Position numbers and translations under genes: made by a program. From the NCBI GenBank assembly GCA_932521025.1, contig OW051471.1, positions 7,254,001 through 7,318,000 of the forward strand: a DNA stretch of 64,000 nt, read 5' to 3'. The stretch comes from Oscheius onirici. Lineage: Eukaryota > Nematoda > Chromadorea > Rhabditida > Rhabditidae. Below, one piece after another: positions 10,803 through 21,896 of the stretch. The stretch's first letter is position 1, and each line of letters starts with the position of its first letter. The notes beneath the pieces are model-generated. The model had not been told where the DNA came from. It saw only the letters and a list, made by a program, of their open reading frames with translations, and made no database searches.

Positions 10803-13800
10803 ATGACGACGATCGTCACGAGTTTAGCGTGGATCGAGATGATCCTCGCGGAAGGTTAGTTGATTTCAATTTATTTGGCCACTTATTTTGCAAATTATAT
10901 GCGTGCGAGCTAGAATAGGAAACAAATCGGCCCTACAACTGAGGCGTAAAGACCAGAACACATGTGCAGCTTCTGAAGGAGAAAAACGTTCAAAAAAGCT
11001 TGTCAGAAACAGATTTCAGATTAGTAGAATGGGTGAAAACCAATGCCCGTCACCATCTTCCCGTCCGACATCCTAGAACCCGTCTGGATGTTTATGTCAG
11101 TGCAGGTCTCTACCAAATTGTCGACTTGGTTGGTTCTTTAATCGTTTAGCACAGGAAATAACTAAAATGGAGCACATGTTTCCGCATTTTAACAGCCTGT
11201 GGCTAAGAGTCTCGGGGTCTGACATTTAAAAGCTACTCAACGACTGTTTTTGCTTTATTCTATAGGTCGAGAGTAGGACATTTTAGAGGCCTCCCAGAGG
11301 ATAGAAACTTGGGATATCCCCGGAATTCAAAGAGGAACAATTCAGGATCAGCGTAATAATCTGGCAACAGTTTCGGCGTATTTTGATGTTTGGTGGAAAG
11401 ACGAATTTCTATTTTGGAACAGCAGTGATTTCGAGGGCATCGATCGAATATTTGTCCCCGTGAAATGGATATTCAAGCCCGAATTTGTCATGTATCACAG
11501 GTATTTTCTTATAATTTGTTTATGATTCCATATTCAGCGTGGTCGGTCGAGTCCCCGACTTTCCCTCGGACGCATCGGCAGAAATCCGAAGTGATGGTAG
11601 GGTCAGGATGTTCGTCTCGATCTCATCCAAGTCTTTCTGTCCGATCAACTTCAAACGATTCCCATTTGACTCGCAAACCTGCTCTTTTATGGTGAGTGGT
11701 CAAAATTGCCCATACTGGTCGTGAATTATTGAACAATGCGGCTCAAATGGCTTCCTCTTGTTTACATCTGGTTTGAATTAACGCGACTGAATGCAGATTT
11801 GTGCCCCATGCAAAAACTTTTCTGCATAGTTTCGGAAAGATATTGAAGCAGTGAAAACAATAAAAAAGTTTGGGTAAGAAACAGTAAAATCCAAATTTCA
11901 TTAGGCAACAGTGTACAGCAGGCTTAGAAAGCAGTCATTGTAACTAGAAGAGCAAATACCAAGAAAGCAAAAAGACCGGGGGAGGTGTTCAATTTGAATT
12001 GTTGACTGACATTCATGCAACGGGATTCGCTATTGAACGGAGTGAGATCCAGACTGATTACAGTAGTGTAGCAGAGAATCGGACTGCATTTGGTGTAGTT
12101 GTGGTGAGAGTCGCAGAAGTGATGATGACTGTTTTGAGAGCAGAGAATCTCTGTCGCGTCAATTTCCTGATGAGGACTCTGATCATTCAGGGTTACCTAA
12201 ATTTGTTAACTGTGCAAAATTTTTCTTATTGTACCTGGTGTCGTTCATGTCCGCATATGGGATCCATGTTCACTGTGAGCTTTCTGCCATCGTAAGCGCC
12301 ACCACGGGTGAGAAGAATCATAGGATTCAGGTGTTCAGCATCCTGAATGTTTCTATGTTTTGATACCTATATGTCCAACTGTTTTGTTTTCGTGTTGACG
12401 GCTTCGATTACTTCCAAACGTGAATTCGACTGGAACATGACTAGCTCGAGTCAAGTTGTCTGCCGGTGTCTCCACAACAAAGTGTTCCTGGAGAATCACA
12501 CGAAATCAGATTTACCACTCAGCATACCTTAGTTGAATAGTGAAACGGCTTGGTTTTAGTGTATTCGTAGCTGACTGCATAGACTCCGTCTTCTTCGAGC
12601 GGCAGACGGAATATCCCGTCCGTATGACTTGTGCTTAAAATTTTAAAATGTCAAGATTAGTTAAACGAACCTGAAGCTCCGATAAGCGACTTCGCTGTCA
12701 TTTTTGTCCAAACGTAGGGCGGAAAGAGTAACAAAAGCTTGTTCATGAGGATCTCCCACCTCCGTGTGAAGTACAAGTTCAGGTCCCGCCGTTCCATTTT
12801 CCTCAATCTATAGCAATAGCTCGAAATAACTACCACGGTACCGCGTAATGTTTAACATTTCTGAGAAATGTACTTCCAGATGTTCCTTGAATGGGTCGAC
12901 ATTCTTCAGAAAATTGATGTGAGAATTGTAATCCTTCAGTGTAAGCTTCCAAAACCGGTGTCCAGCAGACTCTAAAAATCTTTTTGATAGAAACAAAACG
13001 AAAATCCAACCTTTTGCATTGAAGTGGTGTTATTTTGGCCTTGTACTCGTGCATCGTCTTATTGACTTCTTCAAGTTCATAGCGATGATCCATCTATTCT
13101 AACTAGAAAGGAATTCCAACGAACTTACACTGATTTCAATAGTCACGGAATTGTCTTGCTCAGTTAGATGAATCGCCTCATTAGTATTCGAAGAAGCACA
13201 TTCTACTCGAACCTGGACAACCAGTTCGCTCGAATTCACTCTAAATTTCTCTCTTAGAAGTTTCCTCTCTCTTCTACCTTTCATGTCCAAGCCATCTGGC
13301 AGTTACATACAGATTCTCCAAGCTTTCTTCTCCTTCCAAGTTTCTGTGCATTTTAATTTCAAACATCTTGCTCGCATCAGTTCCATTTCCCTGTCTCGGC
13401 AACGTCTTCACCAAACGATTTTCGTTATGAGCAATGATTCTGAACAGATTCAGTCTTTTCTCTCAATCATCCTTACTGATTATCAACGATATTCTCACTG
13501 TGGTAGTTGATTCCGTACCATCGATCAGGTTTCAAGAAGGGAATTGTGTATCTGCCTGAAATTCTTTATGTCTCGTACTAGTCCTCAGCAGAGTAGAGCT
13601 GTTGTCTATTGTGTAGAGACCTTAGACCTTCAATTGTCCAAAATGAGTGCCGGCTATTTTCAAATGGAACACCCTGCTACTATATAGCGCAACAGGAACT
13701 AAAAAAAATAACTAGTACAGGCTGGGTCTTGCTCGAACGGAACCCTACCTCTGCTAATCAGGAGCCATAGTCCACTCAGATCTGTAGGCGGTAGCTTTCG

Positions 13801-16800
13801 GTTATCGTGAAGATCTGTGACTTCGATTTTGACTCTCAACTTGTCAGCGGATCCTGAAATATCTATAAACAAAAGTCATAGAAGAATGAACCTTCTTTTG
13901 AAGTGATGATGACAATTTGTGTTGGTCCACATTCGATTCCTTTGATCACGTCGACATGGTCTTCGTGCTTCTTCGTAGCGTTCTCATGTTGTGACACATA
14001 AGGTGGTGGACCAGTAATGTAGGGATGAGAGAAAACTAGAGGAAAGAAAAGAAGAAGGTGTCGCCAGCGCCTGGCCATGGCACTGCCCCAAAAGCGGCGG
14101 AAGTCGCCCATTCTCCACGATCAATCTCCCAGCTCCAATGTTTCCGCCCTGATTTTCGGGGAAGGGTTATAGACAAAACAGCACAACAAAACATTTGCCG
14201 TCTTCTCTAAAGATTAGTAGACAGAAAAAGTATAAGAAAAACTTTCAGTGTGGGAGCTGGACATACCAAACGGATATTGTCAACCTCATTGTGGAAAAGG
14301 AGGACATTGATCTGGGAGACTTTTATGACAATCAGGTACAACCCATTCTTTTATTTTTTTTGTATATTTGGTGTTCCTTCCTTGTTCTCTCCCACTTGAG
14401 TCCAATCGCTTCCGGGCCATAGAGTTTGCCTCTTTTATCTCGGTCAACTACACAGGGACAATACATCATTCAGAGTTCAGCCAATCAGATATTTTACAGG
14501 AATGGCTTTTGATGGACGCTCGTCTGTTCAACGGTACAACGAGAAACCTCACAGAATCGAACGAGGCATTCTCGATGGTTTACATGGAGCTGCAACTCAA
14601 AAGGCAGAGTTTCTATTATGTCTTCAATCTCGTCTTTCCTACCACTTTGGTCAGTCTCGTGGCCGTCATTGGTTTCCACGCCCCGATAAATGCCACCGGT
14701 CGACGGGAGAGCAAGTTCCGTCTTGGTGAGACGAGGAAGAAAAAGAGAACTTACTGTTTATACATAGGTATCATGACACTGCTTTCGATGTCAGTTATGC
14801 TTTTGATGTTGGTCGGGGAGATGAAGTTTGCGATGGAGAGCGTTCCGGGACAACGAGGATCTTTCAGCGATGTTCCCTTGCTAGGTATGTTCCCCGAAAG
14901 ATTCTAATACACTTTAAATTACTCCCAGGTCTCTGTGGGTGTGTTTGTGTGTCTGAGGCGGAGGGAGCGGGTTCCAATACAATTTCGGTAGTTTTTTTGG
15001 AAGGTCAGGAAGAGTGACTGGAGGAGAGTAACAAAGGATGAATGAAATCACGACTAGGGCTCCGTTACAGAGCGAAGTCATGAATTTCTACTTTAGCCCT
15101 GGAAGGGCGTTGCCAAACTTGTATTCACTTTAAATTGCTCTCGCGTCTCTGTGTGTGTCTGAAGCTCTAATTGAGGATAATGAGGGGAGCTTTGTGCGCA
15201 AATTAGTTTTTAACAAGTCTCGACAGGAAAAGCGAGTCCGCGAAGGGTTCTTTTATGACTTTGATAGTTTCTTTGGAGGGACAAGGGGAGAAGGGAAGGT
15301 GAACTAGGGCTGAGACTCACTAAAGCTAGGAAAGGACCGGGCGACCCCTTCAGGCCCTACTTTTTGAATTAGGCTAAGGAGGGATTGAGTTCAAATATAG
15401 TTAATTAGGTGTGCCTTCTGGTTAGAAGGGCTTACGAACGAGACGGAAGGAAGGAAAAGAACAACTTGACTTGACTTTTGCGTCAAGAAGAGAAGAAAAC
15501 ACGAGTTTTGTGGTTGTAATTTGAGAAAGTAAACCACAAGTTGACGTGAACTGGGAAGATAAAATAGGATTTACAACGTAAATATGAGGAAAACCTAGCA
15601 AGGCTCTCGAGCCGCCAACGCAACTTGAGAGTCAAAAGGTAAAATTCAAAGGGGAAGGGGTGCGCGCCAAAAGCGGGACGCTTTTGGCGGATATCCGCCC
15701 ATCCCCGGTGGCGATCGTTGCCGATTTTGTAGCGAAAGTTATTGTTTTCGAACGTTTGCCTGCGAAATTTGACGTTTCCTCGATATTCGTGAGGTTGACA
15801 CGCGTTTCCTTGGAATTACCACGATTTCTCCTGTTCTAACAAAAGAGGATTGTTTCGTATTGGCTGTGGTAAAAAGGCTGCTTTTTGGATAGGTTTTCGT
15901 TGTCGGAACATTTTGAGCGACGTGAGTTACAAGTGATGCTTCTCATGAACGAAATGACGTCACAAAGACGTTTCTCCTTGCTTTTTCTCGATAAAGAACG
16001 ATAAAGCTTTTCTGTTTTGTAGTCCAAAGCTTTCACAAACATATTTTTCCGTTCCTCTTCGTATAGAAATCCCTCGAGGTTGATCGAAAATTCGACAAAT
16101 TTCTTCGAAAGAGCTTTTTAAAGGCGTTTTCCATTGTGCACCTAGCACAGAACTTCGCTGACACGTTTCTTTTTCATTTACAGACACAAAAGAGGTGCTC
16201 GTACCTGGCTTTTCCTGTTCGAGATCATCCGGGGCTGTAGAACTGGCATTGTTCTTGTTCTTGTCATCGTTGCCCGCTGTCTCGATTGGAGCTGTCCTGA
16301 AAATGACCATTGAAAAGGTTCATAAACTCGTCAACATGAGGTACCATATCAATTTTTGACACTTTAGGTAAAGAGCTTTTCGTTTTCTGACAAAAAGTCA
16401 AAGATATATCGGGATCCCTACACAAAGTTTGAGATTTTTCGTTTTGTCGACACAAAGTCGAGGAAATATCGTTGCTGCGACACGAAGTCGTGACTTTTTG
16501 ACCTTTGGCAACAAGTTCATCATCATTTTCGGCTAACGAAGAACTTGGCCTACTATCATCAACGGTAATCTTTCCTGAATGACCGATAATCATGTTTTTA
16601 GCGACAGTGATTGTTTCCTGAGACTGATTTTTGACAAGAATTGATGAGAACCCATCTCTATCAACTTTACACCTAGTTTTTGTCCCAAATTGACATACAT
16701 TCTTATTTTCTAACGGGGTGTAAACACATTCGGCTACTTTTCCAGGGAAAAGGGTACGTATTGGGACTCATTTTGTCTCGTTTGGCAATAGAACAGTTCT

Positions 16801-18110
16801 TTTCGCAACTACAGCTTCAGATTCTGTCAAGTTTTCATTAATCGACATCAGTTAAAATTGAACAAAACACGGGAAGAACAGGGAAAACAGATGAATCACA
16901 ACTAAAGAAGGGAATGTAACCAGTTCCTGTAGTTTCTTTGGAGGGTCAGGGAGAGTGACTGGAGGAAAGTAACAAAGGAAGAATGAAAGGGAAACTAGGG
17001 CTCCGTGACAAAGCGAATTCATGAACTTCTACTTTAGCCCTGGAAGGGCGTTCCCAACCTTGTGTTCAGAAGAAATCCACTTTAAATTGCTCTCAGGTCT
17101 CTGTGTTTGTGTCTGAGGCTCTTTTAACAAGTCATGACAGGAAATGCAAGTGCGCGAAGAGGTCTTATGAGTTTGATAGATTTTTTGGAGAGAGGGGTAA
17201 CTGGAACGAAGTGACAAGGGAAGAAGGGACAGTAGGACTGAGACTCACTGAAGCTAGGAACGGGCCGGGCGATCCGTTCAGATCCTACATTTTGAAATTA
17301 GGCTTGGGAGGGAGCGGGTTAAAATATAATTTCGGTAGTTCTTTAGGGAGAGTTACTGGAAAAGAGTATCAAAGGAGGAATGAAAGGGAAATCACGACTA
17401 GCGCTCCGTGACAAAGCGAAGTCATGAACTTCTACTTTAGCCCTGGAAGGGCGTTGCCAACCTTGTAAATTTATATTCTTTCCACTTTAGGGATCTACTA
17501 CATGACGCTCATCTTTATCATTAGTGTGGCAACTTGTACCAGTTGCGTCTTTGTATACCTGGAGAAATTTGCGTTGCGCCATCCGTCGTTCGAGTCAATT
17601 CCTCACTATCTTCGTTGGTTAGCCGCCAAGAAACTGTTTTGTTGTTACGTCCCGAAAGCCTTTCGTTATGACAAACACGATGTTGTTAGAAACAACAACG
17701 TTCAGGCTAGTCTCTTTCAATTCTGAATAAAAAGTAAATTCAGGTCAGCTCTTTACACTCTTCTCCCGACCGTAACATACTGAAGAATCTGATTCCAACT
17801 GACGCCGATTTCACCGAAATCAACAGAGACGCTCCTCTGCATGGTGAAGTTCTTCTCGAAAGCACTGGTAACATTTTTTATACGACAATTACGAATAGCT
17901 ATAGAGAGAAGGAGCAATGAACGAATCGACACAATCATAGCTCTTATTCGAGAGGTCATTGCTCTGAAAACGACAGCCGCTGTTTCGAGTCAACTTCGAC
18001 CTTTCTGGGACCGAATAATTCGTCGTTTGGAAAATGTTTCGTTGTCTCTGTACCTGTCAATGATCGGCATCAATCTGTTCCTTTTTCTTTACCCAGAAGT
18101 ATGGTATTGA
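10803..18110 (+). CDS. Cys-loop ligand-gated ion channel subunit
   Basis: Pentameric neurotransmitter-gated channel subunit. Exons: first exon uncertain (candidate ATG 10803), about 10952-11128, 11346-11500, 11538-11691, 14249-14335, 14500-14725, 14768-14884, 17491-17705, 17744-17867, 17899-18110. The ligand domain carries WKDEFLFWN (WxDxxLxW-type strand) and the signature loop C-PINFKRFPFDSQT-C, then GSWTY. M1 FNLVFPTTLVSL, M2 FRLGIMTLLSMSVMLLML, M3 IYYMTLIFIISVAT, a cytoplasmic loop, and M4 near the end (LSLYLSMIGINLFLFL). The segment before M2 reads RRESKF rather than the PAR motif of anion channels or GEK of nicotinic receptors, so selectivity is open. No vicinal cysteines are seen in loop C. 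Intron 17706-17743 is GC-AG, 38 nt. Two introns exceed 2.5 kb and contain other elements. AATAAA lies at 18170. Confidence 0.88.
11924..14078 (-). CDS. secreted, membrane-anchored protein nested in the channel intron
   Basis: A many-exon gene lying wholly inside intron 11692-14248 of the channel gene, on the opposite strand. I prefer the ATG at 14078 (MARRWRHLLLFFPLVFS, a signal peptide); an in-frame ATG at 14111 is upstream. Successive exons with matching phases read: IECGPTQIVIIT; DKLRVKIEVTDLHDN; YTIPFLKPDRWYGINY; NENRLVKTLPRQGNGT; ELVVQVRVECASSNTN; KRVCWTPVLEAY; GPELVLHTEVGDPHEQ; HVPVEFTFGSN; MILLTRGGAYDGRKLTV; and a Cys-rich segment ending in a hydrophobic tail (LFAFLVFALLVTMTAF) before TAA, which could be a transmembrane helix or GPI signal. 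About 500 residues, with several N-glycosylation sequons. Beta-strand-rich ectodomain, loosely like macroglobulin-type domains, but I do not recognise the family. One junction (near 13560-13700) is ambiguous. Confidence 0.72.
14915..15410 (+). repeat. dispersed repeat, copy 1 (channel intron)
   Basis: This segment shares its order of blocks with 16925-17470: a block around AATTTCGGTAG, a GAGTGACTGGAGG block, GGGCTCCGT-ACA-AGCGAA, and the core CTTTAGCCCTGGAAGGGCG (15091-15109), then TTTAAATTGCTCTC and GTCTCTGTGT. The same blocks occur once more, inverted, at 63025-63200. Boundaries are approximate. The copies lie in direct orientation on both sides of a retroelement-like fragment, so they could be decayed terminal repeats. 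Confidence 0.6.
15665..15698. repeat. GC-rich hairpin and overlapping palindrome
   Basis: CGCCAAAAGCG at 15665-15675 pairs perfectly with CGCTTTTGGCG at 15679-15689 (11-bp stem, 3-nt loop GGA). It overlaps a second perfect palindrome, GGCGGATATCCGCC (15685-15698). It lies in the 2.6-kb intron of the channel gene. Function unknown; may be a transposon end. Confidence 0.6.
15836..16860 (-). mobile_element. decayed LTR-retroelement-like coding fragment
   Basis: On the minus strand a frame from about 16850 reads VPIRTLFPGKVAECVYTP, then DGFSSILVKNQSQETITV and IIGHSGKITVDD. This style (a linker of the form ILV-N-S-E-I-V--IG) resembles the region between protease and reverse transcriptase of retrotransposon polyproteins; no protease or polymerase core is visible. 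One stop lies inside and the tail changes frame, so it is a relic. Downstream it contains imperfect 10-12-residue repeats ending TLC or TFC (SNDISSTLC, DPDISLTFC). It lies in the channel gene's intron, between copies of a dispersed repeat. The family assignment is by style only. Confidence 0.4.
16925..17470 (+). repeat. dispersed repeat, copies 2 and 3 (channel intron)
   Basis: Two partly tandem copies of the repeat seen at 14915. The core CTTTAGCCCTGGAAGGGCG occurs at 17033-17051 and again at 17436-17454, each preceded by the GCTCCGTGACAAAGCGAA block and followed by TTCCCAACCTTGT or TTGCCAACCTTGT. Copy 3 ends about 20 nt before the M3 exon of the channel. Confidence 0.6.
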
Positions 18111-18169
18111 CATATCTGTTGGTCCTTCTTCCCCTCTAACTCTGTGATCTCATCTCTTATCAGAAAAGC

Positions 18170-18175
18170 AATAAA
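18170..18175 (+). terminator. poly(A) signal of the channel gene
   Basis: AATAAA 60 nt after the TGA at 18108-18110. Confidence 0.5.
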
Positions 18176-20712
18176 GATTTTATATTTTGCTTACAAAAAA
18201 CTACTGAATTGGACACCGTGTTCTGCTGTCAAAGAGTCCCGCAGTTGTAAGGTGGTGGATGAGGACAGTGAGGACAAACAGGCTCCTCTCCCCCTTAGCA
18301 AACAAAATTGCTCTCGACGACTTTGGAACCAATTCAAATGTTTCATTTTTAGTTTCACTGACTAATTAGTTTATTCAATAGTATTATGTTCGTATTTTGA
18401 CTATTGGGCAAGCACATTCAGAGGCTCATTATATGTTTTGATGACCACTCATACATCATCCAAGCTGGCACACAAGATCAGAAGCTTTCTGTCCAGCTAC
18501 TACATTTTGTTATGTTCTTTTGAAATCTAAATAGCGTTGAAAGATCGCGATTAACCTCTTGATCAAACAAAACCACGCGTGTCTCTTCAAAAAATTTTTT
18601 TCTTTACCCAAAAGTGGTTTTCCATTCTCGACAACTTGTCTCGAATCAAATTGCTCCTATTGGTCAAGAGAATCTCAGCCGACTTATAAACTATCATGCG
18701 AAACTTTTCCTCCGAAGATCCATCTCGACATCTGCAAATCTAAGTACTTTGGACCAACAGATGCTATTGCCCACTATAAAATGTAAAATAATTGTAAGCT
18801 GTGTTGATAAAAAAATATTAAGACTTACTTATGCAAAGCATAGTGTGGGTAAACAAAAATTTGCATCAACAGAGCTTCTATCTTTCTCCTACGCACACAA
18901 ATTATCTCATATGTTCCCATGTTTTTCGCTCTCATAGCGTGACAAAGTTCACACACGAGAACTATATAGTCCCATTGAAAAGAAGTTTGTCCTCTTTCTC
19001 GTTATTGCTTCCTGTGAATTTATTGCTATTTGATATTTGCTCCAAGCTTTAGTGCAAGGATCCTCCGCTCATCTTTTCGTATCAGTTGGACCACACGGAT
19101 TCTTGGGAAAAGTCTTTTCATAGGCCCGGTCTGTGTAGTTACTTATTCATACCAAGTCTCTTAAAATTGGCGTAGAGGGTCCCACGCCCAGCGTCCGAAT
19201 TTCCGCTCTTGTGACTCTGAGAAGGCGATTATTCTTCGGAGCTGAATGGGTAATTTTGAAAACTCTTCTTCTTTTTCCAAGATACCCTCCACATCAAAAA
19301 CGTTGGTCACATGGACAACTGTCCTCTTGACATCTACTTGACTCCCATATTTACTCTTTCTTCCTTTTCGGTGTACAAACCGGGACCAGTCCGCTCTCGA
19401 ACCAAAGAATCGACATATTTCGTGCTCTTCGCACTCTATCGAGTTGGGAAAGAGCATATACTGGTAGAGTTTTTGTGCCTGCTGACCGTGTAATCCTCCG
19501 AACAAATATTGTCTCTTAGTTCTTGTCAAAAACCGTTCACACTGTTAGCTGTCGAGCAAGCTCGGTATGTGGGCGATTTAGAATCTTTAGAAAGACCCGT
19601 CTGTCTCTTTCTCACGGCCAAGACAATTGCCGTAATTTTCATTGCAAACGAGCGATAGCCGTCAGGCATTTGTTCTTGTTGCAACACCTCGATTGACCCA
19701 GTCTTTCGTTGTACACCTGCTCTCACCTTCCTCGTTCCATTCCCACTATAGTCTTTATTTTCAATCAGAATGAGAAAATCCCTCTTTGAACCGACAAAAA
19801 CAGTGCTTTAACGCAAAGGTGACAATGTGTGTTCTAGCCAAATAACCAGACAGGGACAAGCAGTTCACAATGTCGAAACATTCTCTTAAAAAGTTTTAAT
19901 GTTTTTTTCGAAACCCATCACTTATTCGGTCAACATCTGCTGACCTCGGATATTCAAATTGAGCTTCGGCACTTCGTCCTCTCCCTATTTGAAAGCCCAA
20001 AGTAGCTGCTCTCTTTTGCCGCATTTCCTTTTAACTAAAAAAGTAGGACGGTGTTCCGATTTGCTCGCAACATGCTACGAGGAACATATGAATCTCGAAT
20101 CTCAAGTATTCTTTGGCAGAAACTCGGAAGGGAGCCCTGCGCTCTTTGAAACAATAAAACTTGAGCCTTTTCCAAGAGGGAAGAAGCGACCAAAAAGAGA
20201 ACATCTTCGTCATTTCATTGCCCCCAAGAGCTCTTCTTTCCTCAAGTTCTGAGCTCGGAGGTCTCTTGTCGGCAGAAGACGAATATAGCGCCGACGGGTT
20301 CTCTTTTCATTACGGCCAAATGTTCTGGTTCATATTGAAGTAATGGAGTAATTCTATTTGCTACTTCATCAGGTATATCTTAATTTTTGTGTCAGGATCT
20401 GGTCATCAGACAGAAATGTCAAGAATTTTTTGTATTTACCGAAATAACCGAAGGGTGTGAGCAATAGCCATGCGATCTATTGTCTTCTTTTCCCACGTCG
20501 AGAGACAATTCGATGACAACCAATTTCGACATCCCGGTGCTAACTACTTCCAATATTCGTTTGTTTTGATCTCACATGTTTGTTTGAAAGAATACTTTTG
20601 CGTGTTCTGCAGCTACGATTAACTCTGGCTTACGGTACCTTTATTCCAAATATTGCATACTCTTCCCTCATTTCCATAGAATGGAATTGTTTTGAAAACA
20701 TCTACAAAATCG

Positions 20713-21896
20713 GGGACAGCCCCAAAATGCCGAAAACCACGAAAACGTGTGAAATCATTTTGAAAACGTTCCACTTTGGCGCCGTTCATTTTGAGCGCTG
20801 CCAGTTTGAACGTCGCCATTCTGGAGGTGCGACACTTTGCACGACGTTTTTACGTAATTACGTATTTTCTATTCCGCAATTACCGTTTTCCTAAAATATA
20901 CTCCTCTTTATGATTTTTAGCTATTTTCGGTCTTTTTTCCCGTTTTTATGACGAAAACAATAAATGGGACAAGAAACGGACATATGGTCAACTTTCCGGC
21001 TCCTGTGGGCGAGTAAAAACTGGTTAAATTTAATTTTCTTGATAAAAATCAATTTGTAGTAGTAAATCTTGGACAAAAACAAGTAATTCTTTTAGAAAAG
21101 TTTATTGAATCATCTATAAGTACAATTTTAGTGCTAAGACTCGAAAATGAATGAAATTCCGTCGATATCGGCTAGGGTAGGGTATCCGAAGGCACGTCTT
21201 CGAGCTCTTTTCATTGCTTGGAGGCGTTGGCTCTTCAGAAGAGACGCTGTCTTCGAGTTCTCTTTCACCTAGGATGATTGTTGTAATAGAAGAACAAACC
21301 CATACCTTTTTTGACAGGAAACTCGCGCAGTAAAAGGCCAGTTGTGTTCGCCTGTTTTTTCTGATGTTTTTCGGTGAGTGAAGATAGATGGGCCTTTTGA
21401 TAGCCGTTGCTGTGATATGGAAGACTAAAATATCCTCGCAAAATACAGAAATAACTTACTTTTAATGGCTTGTACCATGCTTCAACATCTAATTGTTCTT
21501 GCGGTTTCTTATTCCACGTTTTCGACATAGCTCCATTGAGAAGGACGACATCTTCGGCCAGTCTGCGTCTGTTCCTAGTTTTTCGCTTGAAGCCTGAATG
21601 TTGAGTCATACCATTTGAAAATAACTAACTTGTAAAAATGTTCGTAGACGAAAATACTAGAAAAACAAGGCAAAAATGGAAGAAATTCCGGAAAAAATGA
21701 AAAATGACGAATATTTTAGGGAAACGGTAATTGCGGAACAGAAAATACGTGATTACGTAAAAACGTCGTGAAAAATGTCGCACCTCCAGAATGGCGACGT
21801 TCAAATTGGCCGCGTTCAAACTGTAGCGAATTCATTTTGGGTTTCGCGCGGAATGGGTCATTTTCAAAGTGGTTTTCCGCATTTTGAGGCTGTCCC
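20713..21896. mobile_element. 1.18-kb terminal-inverted-repeat DNA transposon with 8-bp target duplication
   Basis: The left end starts GGGACAGCC and the right end finishes GGCTGTCCC. The arms are long (about 190 nt, imperfect): blocks such as GACGTTTTTACGTAATTACG, GGAGGTGCGACA and CCGCAATTACCGTTT in the left arm recur inverted in the right arm. The element is flanked by identical 8-bp direct repeats CAAAATCG (20705-20712 and 21897-21904). Between the arms lies a minus-strand gene at 21134-21609. Eight-bp duplications fit hAT, P or Merlin-like elements, but I see no DDE transposase, and the ends lack the hAT CAG start, so the superfamily is undetermined. Confidence 0.75.
21134..21609 (-). CDS. 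small basic protein encoded inside the inverted-repeat element
   Basis: Minus-strand ORF with ATG at 21609 (MTQHSGFKRKTRNRRRLA). The first exon ends WYKPLK at a GTAAGT donor; after a short intron comes LPYHSNGYQKAHLSSL, then a further exon reading SQRLQAMKRARRRAFGYP and PTLADIDGISFIFES with TAG at 21134. About 120-130 residues, strongly basic at both ends. The second splice is uncertain: the phase works with a weak GTCAAA donor. No transposase motif is visible and I do not recognise the protein. Its position between the inverted arms means it travels with the element, as an accessory or DNA-binding product or the remnant of a transposase. Confidence 0.45.

Noticed and set aside
19161-19529. 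122-codon minus-strand frame
   Set aside because: No family resemblance, signal peptide or phase-matched neighbouring exons; this length is expected by chance in a 64-kb window.
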